Shown here: one piece after another, positions 29,501 through 36,831 of the stretch | Layout: every line of letters starts with the position of its first letter | Position numbering within the stretch: position 1 is the first letter of the stretch | NCBI GenBank assembly: GCA_947627325.1 | Contig: CANQVO010000011.1 | Location: 1 to 64,000, forward strand | Length of the DNA stretch: 64,000 bases | Reading direction: 5' to 3' | From: an uncultured Oscillospiraceae bacterium | GTDB lineage: Bacteria; Bacillota; Clostridia; Oscillospirales; Oscillospiraceae | Program-made: the position numbers and the translations under genes | The notes under the pieces: model-generated | Seen by the model: the letters and a program-made list of their open reading frames with translations, nothing else | What the model was told of the DNA's origin: nothing | The model's database searches: none

Positions 29501-32161
29501 ACCTATGACGTGCTGATCACCGCCACGCCGCCCGCCGGGGAGCGGGAGCAGCAGTACGTGGAAAACACCTTCATCGTCCACCTGATCGTGGACAAGGCGA
29601 CGCCGGTCACCACCGGCGTGGGCCCCTTCTCCGGCCGGGAGGGTACCCGCCTGTCCCAGCTGTCCGGCCTGCCCGAGACCCTCCCCGGCGTGAACGATGA
29701 GACGGTGCCCGGCGCCTTCTCCTGGAGCGCGCCGGAGGCCACCATCGCGGAGGAGACGGCGGAGTTTGACTGGAGCTTTGTCCCGGAGGACCCCAACTAC
29801 AAGGCGGTGGCCGGGACGGCCACGGTCACCATGGAGGCGGACCCGCGGACCGTCACCGGCACGGTCTGGAACCTCCCCGAGGGGTATGAGGACTCCGTCA
29901 CCGTCACCCTCCCCACGGGGGAGAACGCCCTGGCGGCCGGGGAGACGGTGAACTTCTACGCCGACCGGGACTGCACGGAGCTTCTGGGCACGCTGGTGGT
30001 CCCCGAGGAGGGGACGCGGGCGGTGGTCCGCTTCTCCGCCGACGCTCTCCCCTCCCAGGCCGGCCGGATCTACGCCAAGATCGCCGGACAGCGCACCCAG
30101 GTCTGCCCCCTCTCCTATGAGGCCGCGGTGGGCCAGGAGCTGACCGACAGGGCCGTCCAGGTGGGCCACGAGTTCTCCCTGGCCCCGGCGGGGGCCGTCT
30201 CCACCGCCTACACCCTGGAGGCGGACACCGATATCCTGGAGCCCCTGGAGGGCGAGGGTTGCTCCTTCCGGGCCCTGGCCGAGGGCACGGCCACGGTGAC
30301 CCTCACCGTGACCTATCCCCACCCCGACACCACCGACCACCCGGACGACACCGTCACCGTCACCAAGGCCATCACCATCACCGTCACCGCTGAGCCCGTG
30401 GTGGTGGACAAGACCGAGCTGGGCACCGCCCTTCAGGAGGCCCAGGCCAAGGTGAAGGACGTGAAGCCCAGCGCCGACGGCTCCGACGTGCCCCACACCG
30501 AACAGTGGGCCACCCAGGGCGATATCGACGCCTTCCAGCAGGACATCGCCCGCGCCCAGGCCGTCTACGACGACGAGGACGCCACCCAACAGCAGGTGGA
30601 GGACGCCGTCACCGCCCTGCGGGCCGCCATCGACGACTTTACCCCCGCCGACGGCAATCAGAACGAGGGCGGCGACCAGCCCGGCGAGGTGGACAAGACC
30701 GCCCTGGATGCCGCCATCCAGGCCGCCCAGGCCAAGGTGAAGGACGTGAAGACCAGCGCCGACGGCAAGGACGTACTCACCAGCGAACAGTGGGCCACCA
30801 AGGACGCTATCGACGCCATCAACAGGGCCATCGCCGACGCCCAGGCCGTCTATGACGACAAGGACGCCACCAAAGAAGCGGTGGAGGCCGCCGTCACGGC
30901 CCTGACGGCCGCCACCGACGCCTTTAAGCCCGCCGCCGGCTCCAAGACCCAGGGCGGCGGCTCCGGCGGCAGCGGTGGTTCCGGCGGCTCCGGCGGCAGC
31001 GGCGGCTCCGGCGGTTCCGGCGGGGGTTCCGGCTCCGGCGGCGGCTCCGGGTCCACCGGCAGTACCTCCGCCCCGGCTGTCCTGACCCCCAGCGCCTCGG
31101 TCAGCAGGGGCGAGGCCAAGTCCTCGGTGACCCTCAACGCCGTCACCTCCGGCGTGGCGGACGCGCAGAAGGCCGGGAGCGGCGCGCTCACCGTGTCCCC
31201 CCAGGTGAAGGGGGACGCGGACAAGGTCACGGTGGAGCTGCCCCAGTCCGGCGTGGGCCGGGTGGCGGAGGCCGGGCTGGATCTGACGGTGAAGACCGAC
31301 GCGGCCCAGGTGACCCTGCCCCCCGCCGCGCTGAAGGACCTGAACGCCGACGGCGGCAGTACCCTCAGCGTCAGCGTGGAGACCCAGGACGGCGGCGCTG
31401 TGCGCGTGGAACTGGCGGTGGACGGCAAGGCCGCCGACCAGGTCCAGGGCGGCCTCCAGCTCCAACTCCCGGCGGCCACGGGCGGCAACGTCCTGGTGGT
31501 CGTGGGGCCGGACGGCACGGAGACGGTGGTGAAGAAGTCCCTCCTCACCGGCGGCAACGTCCTGGCGGTGCTGGACGGCTCCTGCACCGTGAAGCTGGCG
31601 GACCACCACAAGAGCTTTGACGACGTGGCCGGGAACAGCTGGTTCGCCGGCGCGGTGGACTTCGCCAGCAGTCACGAGCTGTTCCAGGGGGTGACGGAGC
31701 GCGCCTTCGCCCCCGAAGAGACCATGACCCGGGGCATGCTGGCCACCGTCCTGTGGCGGCTGGAGAGCGAGCAGGAGGCCGGGTCGGCCTCCGCCTTTAC
31801 CGACGTGGCCGCGGGCAGCTGGTATGAGGAGGGCGTCCTCTGGGCCAATCAGCGCGGCATCGTCACCGGCTACCAGGGCGGCCTGTTCGGCCCCGGGGAC
31901 AACATCACCCGGGAACAGCTGGCCACCATGCTCTGGCGCTACGCCAAGGACCAGGGCCTGGCGGTGACCGGCGGCGGCGACCTGTCCGCCTTCACCGACA
32001 AGGCCGCCATCTCCGACTACGCCGGGGAGGCCATGCGCTGGGCCGTGGGCGCGGGCCTGATGCAGGGCAAGGGCGGAAGCACCCTCGACCCCCGGGGCAG
32101 CGCCACCCGCGCGGAGGTAGCCACCGTCATGCAGCGCATGGTGGGGTTGCTGGTAAAGTGA
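26552..32161 (+). CDS. Giant modular S-layer-homology surface protein
   Basis: A 1869-residue secreted protein. Signal peptide 1-30 (cleavage after ALGA), an unrecognised start, an InlB-type beta-repeat near 210-255 (FLGWAKTQ...TLYAVF), MBG-like domains (LTKTYGQSLG near 396; LTKEYGETF near 750), a YDG domain (VYDGTTTATAG near 665), further Ig-like repeats, two FIVAR helical repeats (about 1285-1366 and 1379-1463), a Gly-Ser linker (about 1468-1503), and three C-terminal SLH repeats (about 1689-1866; FTDVAAGSWY, ITREQLATMLWRY). SLH repeats hold proteins to pyruvylated wall polymers, so this is a cell-surface adhesin or structural protein. GGAAAGGAG precedes the ATG and a terminator follows. 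It is monocistronic. Confidence 0.95.
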   Translation: MKKKLLSTLLALAMALTLLPTAALGADQAEPTEHQESWITNVNFYYRGAAVIPTDDVPWADHSAQRNVFAVKLDGGYTTADKEAGIYSFAIKAGSPSDNPKDESYVPVEKVLYDKEWPDPGLSKTAYFEVPVGVLKSDQSTYTVRVVNKDGKYDEKSITLKKVTFKDNAGENISGKSAWAEADRDHVLQEDGGGAFCAFVSAEDSYPDLPSLADTGDGVGKGQFLGWAKTQEQENAQLFASIPEDTTLYAVFGERPNRVLKVRTQDGPEGQEVAWGQSVTHTVEFGQREPLTLYIRNEGNRKFEKVYTSSTAHFDMTYVAPTDPGVTQVTEGVFHNCYNIEPGKTLAVRFTPKENIPVGTYDDQAILQNETDSTIRYIPIHLEVKPRQVELTAENLTKTYGQSLGPEAVEWSVDGDEDGALKALLSGALTFTSSGFLPSIDAKEDGYPIEIQNSQGHFNVNWKGETPKVVVKPADPKPSVDKPAVSLMKGHSLSDVTPTVEFTNPNNNDPVAGDITWQDGNQHWDTKGEYSATYTFTPHARNNYNVYKGTATVNVSDKYTVDLKPTTAAAWHTVEYDGQTHAIKFAIHPDHDYDKDISEIGPIQVTYQKQGADGQPTEEPPKDAGVYTVTARTEESEHFAADESTATLTISPKTVAVTCTAKDKVYDGTTTATAGTPALQGVLRNDVVSVTATSAVFNSAAVGEKKPVTVTLGELTGAAAGNYRLPVGGTVAATASIRKKPVTLQPTAEAKLTKEYGETFVLNLDQFQIAENGLVDGESLGVHVAGQLACGGVGPQAKVGDYPITFTTNEGNYAVTLAPNTKLTVKPAAPKLREGSVQTSTGWSKGTLASVSLAGEYVNPHSADMVVTGTWAWDAPTTKLDTAVDRVLEATWTFTPDDKTNYTAEGLTGTAQVTVSESQPVSIQGAEPQTVTYTGDSHTYDIEKVTTEPADAVVTLRYRLHQDADGGHQNTESFEVEPPVQAGTYDVLITATPPAGEREQQYVENTFIVHLIVDKATPVTTGVGPFSGREGTRLSQLSGLPETLPGVNDETVPGAFSWSAPEATIAEETAEFDWSFVPEDPNYKAVAGTATVTMEADPRTVTGTVWNLPEGYEDSVTVTLPTGENALAAGETVNFYADRDCTELLGTLVVPEEGTRAVVRFSADALPSQAGRIYAKIAGQRTQVCPLSYEAAVGQELTDRAVQVGHEFSLAPAGAVSTAYTLEADTDILEPLEGEGCSFRALAEGTATVTLTVTYPHPDTTDHPDDTVTVTKAITITVTAEPVVVDKTELGTALQEAQAKVKDVKPSADGSDVPHTEQWATQGDIDAFQQDIARAQAVYDDEDATQQQVEDAVTALRAAIDDFTPADGNQNEGGDQPGEVDKTALDAAIQAAQAKVKDVKTSADGKDVLTSEQWATKDAIDAINRAIADAQAVYDDKDATKEAVEAAVTALTAATDAFKPAAGSKTQGGGSGGSGGSGGSGGSGGSGGSGGGSGSGGGSGSTGSTSAPAVLTPSASVSRGEAKSSVTLNAVTSGVADAQKAGSGALTVSPQVKGDADKVTVELPQSGVGRVAEAGLDLTVKTDAAQVTLPPAALKDLNADGGSTLSVSVETQDGGAVRVELAVDGKAADQVQGGLQLQLPAATGGNVLVVVGPDGTETVVKKSLLTGGNVLAVLDGSCTVKLADHHKSFDDVAGNSWFAGAVDFASSHELFQGVTERAFAPEETMTRGMLATVLWRLESEQEAGSASAFTDVAAGSWYEEGVLWANQRGIVTGYQGGLFGPGDNITREQLATMLWRYAKDQGLAVTGGGDLSAFTDKAAISDYAGEAMRWAVGAGLMQGKGGSTLDPRGSATRAEVATVMQRMVGLLVK

Positions 32162-32216
32162 GCGAAAAACCGCCCGCCGACAGGGCCTGAGCCTCGTCGG
32201 CGGGGGAGATAGCAAG

Positions 32217-32250
32217 GCAGGGCGGGGTCCAACACCCCGCCCTGCTTTTT
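32217..32250 (+). terminator. Terminator of the SLH gene
   Basis: GCAGGGCGGGGT (32217-32228) pairs with ACCCCGCCCTGC (32234-32245), followed by TTTTT. Confidence 0.9.
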
Positions 32251-32277
32251 CGCGGTTTTACGGCCCGGCGGCCCCAC

Positions 32278-32895
32278 TCACCGCCCGGGCAGGAGACGGT
32301 ACCACCGGTAGCCGATGTAGAAAAAGGTCTCCCGGGCCAGGAAGGGGAGCTTGGTCCGCCAGGTGACGTACCGGGAGGTGGGCGTGGGGGAGCTGTACGC
32401 CCGGATCCCCGCGTCCTGGGCCAGCAGCATGGCCCGCTTCATGTGCAGAGGGTCGCTGACCAGAATGGCCGTGTCACAGCCCGCCGCGTCCATGAGCTCC
32501 CGGGCGTTTTCCAGGTTCTCCTGGGTGATGGCGGAGCGGTCCTCCACCAACACGTCCTCCGCCGGGACCCCCTGGGCCAGGACATACCCCTGGGCGGCGG
32601 CCCCGTCCGAACAGGTCTCCCCCGCCCCCGTCCCGCCGGTCACGATCAGCTTGTCCACATACCCCGCCCGGTAGAGCGCCACGGCGTGGTCCAGCCGCGC
32701 CCGGTACACCGGGGAGACCTGGCCGGCGTGGGTGGCCGCCCCCAGCACGATGGCCGCGTCCGCCCGGGTCTTCTGGTCCCGCCCGCTGAAGGCCAGGATG
32801 GAGGCCGCGTTGGCGGCCACGTAGACCGCCAGCCCCAGCGCGAGGCCCAGCAGGACGAGCCCCCGGCGCCTCCACCGATCCCCCTTTTCCCTCAC
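32278..32895 (-). CDS. YdcF/SanA family (DUF218) membrane protein
   Basis: A 205-residue protein with one N-terminal membrane helix (about residues 11-35) and a DUF218 domain: DAAIVLGAATHAGQVSP, RLDHAVALYRAGYVDKLIVTGG, and DTAILVSDPLHMKRAM. Family members such as ElyC/SanA act in envelope polymer homeostasis. It starts at GTG 32895, sharing GTGA with the stop of the upstream Gfo/Idh gene, so the two are translationally coupled. It is the third gene of a three-gene unit. Confidence 0.88.
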   Translation of the reverse strand: MREKGDRWRRRGLVLLGLALGLAVYVAANAASILAFSGRDQKTRADAAIVLGAATHAGQVSPVYRARLDHAVALYRAGYVDKLIVTGGTGAGETCSDGAAAQGYVLAQGVPAEDVLVEDRSAITQENLENARELMDAAGCDTAILVSDPLHMKRAMLLAQDAGIRAYSSPTPTSRYVTWRTKLPFLARETFFYIGYRWYRLLPGR

Positions 32896-33893
32896 AGCTC
32901 CACCCAGCGCTCCTCCCGGGAGGAGCGGTAGATGGCCTGGACGATCTGCACCGCGTGGAGGGCGCTCCGGCCGGTGACCAGGGGCGCTCTCCCCTCCCGA
33001 ATGGCGGATATCACGTCCTGGTACTGCCGGACAAAGGAGGGGTGGCGCGCGCCGTCCTCCTTCCCCACCCGCAGAAGGGCGTCCAGCTGGGCGTCTTCGC
33101 CCTTTCGCAGGGCATAGTACGCCAGGGCGTCGTCCTGGATGCCGGCGCTGCCGTCCTGGCCGTAGACGGCCACCTCCGCCGGGCGGCCGGGCCAGGCCAG
33201 CGTCATCCCCTCCACCACCCCCAGCGCGCCGCTCTCAAAGCGCAGGAGGGCCAGGCCGATGTCCTCGGCGGGGATATCGTGGGCCAGGGTGTCGTACCGG
33301 CCGCACACCGCCCGCACCGGGCCCATGAGGTACTGGAGCAGGTCGATGGAGTGGATGGCCTGGTTCATCAGCGCGCCGCCCCCGTCGCCGTCCCAGGCGC
33401 CCCGCCAGACGCTGGCGCGGTAGTAGGCCTCGTCCCGGAACCAGACGGTCTTGGCCGTGCCGTAGCGCAGAGCGCCCAGGGCCCCGGCGTCGATGGCGGC
33501 CTTGAGGGCCTGGGAGGCGGGGTCGAAGCGGTGCTGGAAGATGACGCTGAGGGTCAGGCCCCGGTCCTCAAAGGCCCGGATCATCTGAAGGGCCCGGTCG
33601 GGGTCGATCTCGATGGGCTTTTCCACCACGCAGTGCTTCCCCGCCGCCGCCACGTCCAGGGCCATGGGCAGGTGGAGGACGGCGGGGGTGCAGATGGTGA
33701 CCACATCGAGGTCGTCCCGCTTCAGCATCTCCCGGTAGTCGGTGTACCAGGCGCAGCCGTACGCCTCCCCCGCCGCCCGGGCCTTGGCGGGGTCCCGGGT
33801 GGCGATGGCGGTCAGGGCCGCCCCCTCCAGCTGGGAGAGGACCTGGGCGTGGGTCTTGCCGATGGTGCCGTAGCCGATGATGGCGAAATTCAT
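32892..33893 (-). CDS. Gfo/Idh/MocA family oxidoreductase (first of a pair)
   Basis: A 333-residue NAD(P)-dependent sugar or inositol oxidoreductase. FAIIGYGTIGKTHA is the dinucleotide fold, VVEKPIEID carries the conserved EKP lysine, and GGGALMNQAIHSIDLLQYL holds the catalytic His of the C-terminal domain. AGGAGCGTT precedes ATG 33893. Its ATG overlaps the stop of the divergent paralogue at 33890-34972 (ATGA), and its own stop overlaps the YdcF start. The trio probably processes a sugar, perhaps for a surface glycan. Substrate unknown. Confidence 0.92.
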   Translation of the reverse strand: MNFAIIGYGTIGKTHAQVLSQLEGAALTAIATRDPAKARAAGEAYGCAWYTDYREMLKRDDLDVVTICTPAVLHLPMALDVAAAGKHCVVEKPIEIDPDRALQMIRAFEDRGLTLSVIFQHRFDPASQALKAAIDAGALGALRYGTAKTVWFRDEAYYRASVWRGAWDGDGGGALMNQAIHSIDLLQYLMGPVRAVCGRYDTLAHDIPAEDIGLALLRFESGALGVVEGMTLAWPGRPAEVAVYGQDGSAGIQDDALAYYALRKGEDAQLDALLRVGKEDGARHPSFVRQYQDVISAIREGRAPLVTGRSALHAVQIVQAIYRSSREERWVEL

Positions 33894-34972
33894 AACGCTC
33901 CTCCTTTTGTGTGCCAGGGCTGTGGGGTGGATGAGACGGCCTGTCCGGGGCGGTCCAGGGCCCGCTCCATCAAGAGCCAGGTGTACGCGTCCTCCATGGC
34001 CTGGGCCAGGGGGTAGCCCTCCCGGCCCTCCGAGATGAGCCCCTCCATGTCCAGCATGAGAGTGGCCAGGGCGTACTCGTCCTGCCAGGGCTCCATGCGG
34101 ACCTCGCTGTGCCAGTGGCGGCTTTGCTCCAACAGCTCCGGGGTGTGAAGCGCCCCGTAGGCCGGGTCCAGAAAGGGCCGCAGCTCCAGGCGCTGGGGCC
34201 GGTGGGTGGCGTCCACACAGCGGATCACCGTGTCGTCCCACTCCCCCCGGACCCCCCGGACGTTGATGTGGCGGGCGCGAATAAAGGAGTGGTACTGCAC
34301 GCTGTCAAAGTCGTAAAAGCCCACCTTGCCGCCGGAAAACTGGAGGGTGAGGCGGGCGCGGCGGCGGGGCTTCACCGTCCCGTCGGCCACGGGGCCGTAG
34401 CGGGAGTCGGTCTCCTCCACCGGGAAGGTGTACCCCTCCCCCCGCAGGGTCATGGGGGGAAAGGCGTCCCCCAGGCACAGCATATGCCGAAGAAGGCTGG
34501 CGGCGTGGTAGTCGTGGGCCAGGGAGAGCGCCGCCGCGTCCGGCTCCCCCAGCGCCCCCCGCTCCACCGCCCGCAGTCCGGCGGCGATCAGGGGGTAGCG
34601 GATGTACTGCTCGGCGATCTGGACCCGGGCCCCCGCCTGCCCCAGGGCCCACAGCGCGGCCAGCTCCGCCTCGCTCTTGCCCGCCGGGGTCTCGGCCAGG
34701 ACGGGAAAGCCCCACTCCAGCCAGCGGCGGGTCACGGCGTACTGGTGGGCCTTGTCCACCGCCACCACCACGAAGTCGGGCGCCGCGCGGCGGCACAGCG
34801 TCTCGTCGGCGGTGGCGTCCACGGCGCATTCCCGGCTCAGCCGCGCCGCCTTCTCCGGGGTGCGGCACAGGAGATGGCGCAGGGTGAAACACTGGGGGTA
34901 GCGCCGGGCGATGCGGACGTAAAACATCGCCCGCCAGCCCGAGCCCACCAGGACAAAGGAAAGCGGTCTCAT
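33890..34972 (-). CDS. Divergent Gfo/Idh/MocA-like oxidoreductase
   Basis: A 360-residue protein related to the Gfo/Idh fold: FVLVGSGWRAMFYVRIAR is a Rossmann loop (GSGWRA instead of G-x-G-x-x-G), and LAETPAGKS replaces the usual EKP, so the canonical lysine is displaced or absent. The C-terminal half has a long helix-rich region with HDYHAASLLRHML. GGGGAGGGGAGAG precedes ATG 34972. It is the first gene of a coupled three-gene unit. The altered motif means it may bind sugar without standard catalysis. Confidence 0.85.
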   Translation of the reverse strand: MRPLSFVLVGSGWRAMFYVRIARRYPQCFTLRHLLCRTPEKAARLSRECAVDATADETLCRRAAPDFVVVAVDKAHQYAVTRRWLEWGFPVLAETPAGKSEAELAALWALGQAGARVQIAEQYIRYPLIAAGLRAVERGALGEPDAAALSLAHDYHAASLLRHMLCLGDAFPPMTLRGEGYTFPVEETDSRYGPVADGTVKPRRRARLTLQFSGGKVGFYDFDSVQYHSFIRARHINVRGVRGEWDDTVIRCVDATHRPQRLELRPFLDPAYGALHTPELLEQSRHWHSEVRMEPWQDEYALATLMLDMEGLISEGREGYPLAQAMEDAYTWLLMERALDRPGQAVSSTPQPWHTKGGAL

Positions 34973-35000
34973 CTCTCCCCTCCCCTTCCTCGTTTTTTCC

Positions 35001-35029
35001 ATCATACCCAAAAACCGCCGCCTTTGCAA
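35001..35029 (-). promoter_or_regulatory. Promoter of the oxidoreductase-YdcF unit
   Basis: On the minus strand TTGCAA (35024-35029) and TATGAT (35001-35006), spacer 17 bp, 29 bp upstream of ATG 34972. Confidence 0.85.
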
Positions 35030-35109
35030 GAGCAAGCCGGGCCCGGGAGCAGAAAATGGATTCCCCGGGAAATACGTGCGGCCCCGGCTCCGGCCCCGCC
35101 GTTGGCCCG

Positions 35110-35143
35110 GAACGCCGACCTCCGGGGCGGATCCGGCGTTCCA
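35110..35143. promoter_or_regulatory. Dyad in the 360-bp divergent gap
   Basis: GGAACGCCG is inverted as CGGCGTTCC about 15 bp downstream, midway between the two divergent units. It may be an operator. The rest of the gap holds promoters and no gene. Confidence 0.4.
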
Positions 35144-35201
35144 TCGTCGTCACGATTCGGGGCGGTTCGACCGATTTCCTGTTTTGTTGCCAATTTGTTG
35201 C

Positions 35202-35230
35202 TTGCCATTGGGGGCGGGCGGATGTAAGCT
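35202..35230 (+). promoter_or_regulatory. Candidate promoter of the SGNH-lipoprotein-GT39 unit
   Basis: TTGCCA (35202-35207) and TAAGCT (35225-35230), spacer 17 bp. The -10 is a weak match. A small AAAAGGC/GGCCTTTT-type hairpin follows in the leader near 35284-35303. Confidence 0.45.
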
Positions 35231-35332
35231 AAGATAAAATAGGGTGTAGAATGGGATGTCTGTTCAGACGCTCCGGGGCATACAAAAGGCTCATGGGCCT
35301 TTTACTCCTTGAATAGGCGGGAAGGTATGGAC

Positions 35333-36259
35333 ATGACGGCGACGAAACCACAGCGGCGGTCCGGCAACGCGGGCGCGGTCAGGGGGAGGCGGTCCCTCCC
35401 CTTCTTCGCGGCCGCGCTGGTGGCGCTGGCGGTGTGCGCCCTTCTGCGGGGGGACCGCTGCCCGGTCCGGGGCGCGCCGCCCCCGGCGGCGGCGCTGGAG
35501 GCGCTCTCGGCCAGGAGCGAGGCGGCGTGGAGCGTCCGCTTTGTCCCCACCCTGCCCCCTCTGCCCGCCTTTCTGCTGCCCCAGCCCTACGAATTTGGCG
35601 TGCCGCTGGAGGCGGGGGAGCCGGCGGCGGACGACTCGGTCTTTGAAAACGCCGTCTTTCTGGGGGACTCCCGCACCGAGGGGCTTCAGCTCTGGGGCGG
35701 CATCCACGGCGGGCGCTACTACTGGGCCCGGGGGATGACGGTCTTTCGGACGGACGACCCGGCGTACACCTTCTCCGTGGACGGCCAGAAGCTGACCATG
35801 GTCCAGGCCCTGGGCAAAAAGCGGTACGACAAGGTCTACATCATGATCGGGGTCAACGAGCTGGGCTGGCCGGCCGACCTATTTGAGGAGGGCCTGGGCG
35901 CGTTTTTGGACAAGGTCATCGCCGCCCAGCCGGAGGCGGTGGTCTACCTTCAGACCCTCCCGCCCCTGAACGACGACATGGCGCGCAAAAATCTGGCCTA
36001 TTATGAGAACAATCAGAATGTGAACGCCTTTAACGAGATCATCGTCCGCCAGGCGGCGGAAAAGCGGGTGGTCCTGCTGGACACCGCCCAGGTCTACCGG
36101 GACGAGACGGGACAGCTGCCCGCCGACTGGAGCGTGGACGGCTGTCACTTCACCCGGGAGGGATATCAGCTTTGGGCGGACTACCTGCGCTGTCACATTA
36201 TGGACCCCAAGCGGTACTTTGACAGCCGGGAGACGCCGGAGACAGGAGAGGAGCCTTGA
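35333..36259 (+). CDS. SGNH/GDSL hydrolase, membrane-anchored
   Basis: A 308-residue protein with one N-terminal hydrophobic segment (FFAAALVALAVCALL) and an extracellular SGNH esterase domain: FLGDSRTEG with the catalytic Ser (block I), IMIGVNELG (block III) and DGCHFTREGY with catalytic Asp and His (block V). Such enzymes deacylate or transfer acyl groups on glycans. ATG 35333 gives a seven-base gap from GGGAAGG; the ATG at 35327 is in frame but too close. It is followed one base later by a DUF4358 lipoprotein and then a GT39-like gene, forming one operon. Confidence 0.88.
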   Translation: MTATKPQRRSGNAGAVRGRRSLPFFAAALVALAVCALLRGDRCPVRGAPPPAAALEALSARSEAAWSVRFVPTLPPLPAFLLPQPYEFGVPLEAGEPAADDSVFENAVFLGDSRTEGLQLWGGIHGGRYYWARGMTVFRTDDPAYTFSVDGQKLTMVQALGKKRYDKVYIMIGVNELGWPADLFEEGLGAFLDKVIAAQPEAVVYLQTLPPLNDDMARKNLAYYENNQNVNAFNEIIVRQAAEKRVVLLDTAQVYRDETGQLPADWSVDGCHFTREGYQLWADYLRCHIMDPKRYFDSRETPETGEEP

Positions 36260-36260
36260 G

Positions 36261-36815
36261 ATGAAACACGCCAAACGAACCGCCGCGCTGCTGCTGGCCC
36301 TGCTGGTGGGGGCGCTGTCCCTGGGCGGCTGCGCCGCCCCGGCGGGCCGGGCCGACCCCTCCCCCTCTCCCTCCCCCGCCGTCGATATTCAGACCCCCAC
36401 GGCCGCCCCGGAGGGCGACGCGGCGGAGGGCTACTCCACCCAGGACGTGCAGACCCTGCTGGACGCCGGCGTTTTCAGCGGGGAGATGGCCCCGCTGGAG
36501 GCGGAGGTGATCCCCCTGCTCTACGGCCTGGACGACAGCGCCGTGACCGACTGCGCCGCCTACCTGGCGGCGAACACCACCCAGAGCGCCGACGAGGTGG
36601 CCGTGCTGGTGCTGGCCGACGACCAGGCGGCCCAGGAGGCCCAGGCGGCCTGCTTACAGCGGGTGGCCGACCAACTCAAGACCTGCCGGGACTACGCCCC
36701 CGCCGCCGTCCCCAGCCTGGAGGCCGCCGTGGTGGAGCGCCGGGGCAACACCGTGCTCCTGGCCGTGGGCGACCCGGCGACCCTGCCCCAGGCCGTGGCC
36801 GCGCTCCGGGGCTGA
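36261..36815 (+). CDS. DUF4358 lipoprotein
   Basis: A 184-residue lipoprotein. Signal peptide with lipobox LSLGGC, a short Ser-Pro linker, then a DUF4358 domain of about 130 residues (LYGLDDSAVTDCAAYLA..., NTVLLAVGDP). GGAGAGGAG precedes ATG 36261, one base after the SGNH stop. It is paralogous in architecture to the protein at 16634, which lies by the MBOAT-DHHW pair; in both loci the lipoprotein neighbours an acyl-ester enzyme. Function unknown. Confidence 0.85.
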   Translation: MKHAKRTAALLLALLVGALSLGGCAAPAGRADPSPSPSPAVDIQTPTAAPEGDAAEGYSTQDVQTLLDAGVFSGEMAPLEAEVIPLLYGLDDSAVTDCAAYLAANTTQSADEVAVLVLADDQAAQEAQAACLQRVADQLKTCRDYAPAAVPSLEAAVVERRGNTVLLAVGDPATLPQAVAALRG

Positions 36816-36831
36816 CCCAGGAGAGGCGGAT

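Noticed and set aside
30955..31060. Tandem GGCTCC-type DNA repeat
   Set aside because: It is the coding sequence of the Gly-Ser linker of the SLH protein, in frame throughout.
26324..32215. A continuous 1963-codon open frame antisense to the SLH gene
   Set aside because: It arises because GC-rich codon use leaves the antisense frame free of stops. It has no ribosome site at its start, shows low-complexity Gly/Val/His/Leu translation, and the sense strand carries clear SLH, FIVAR and YDG domains.
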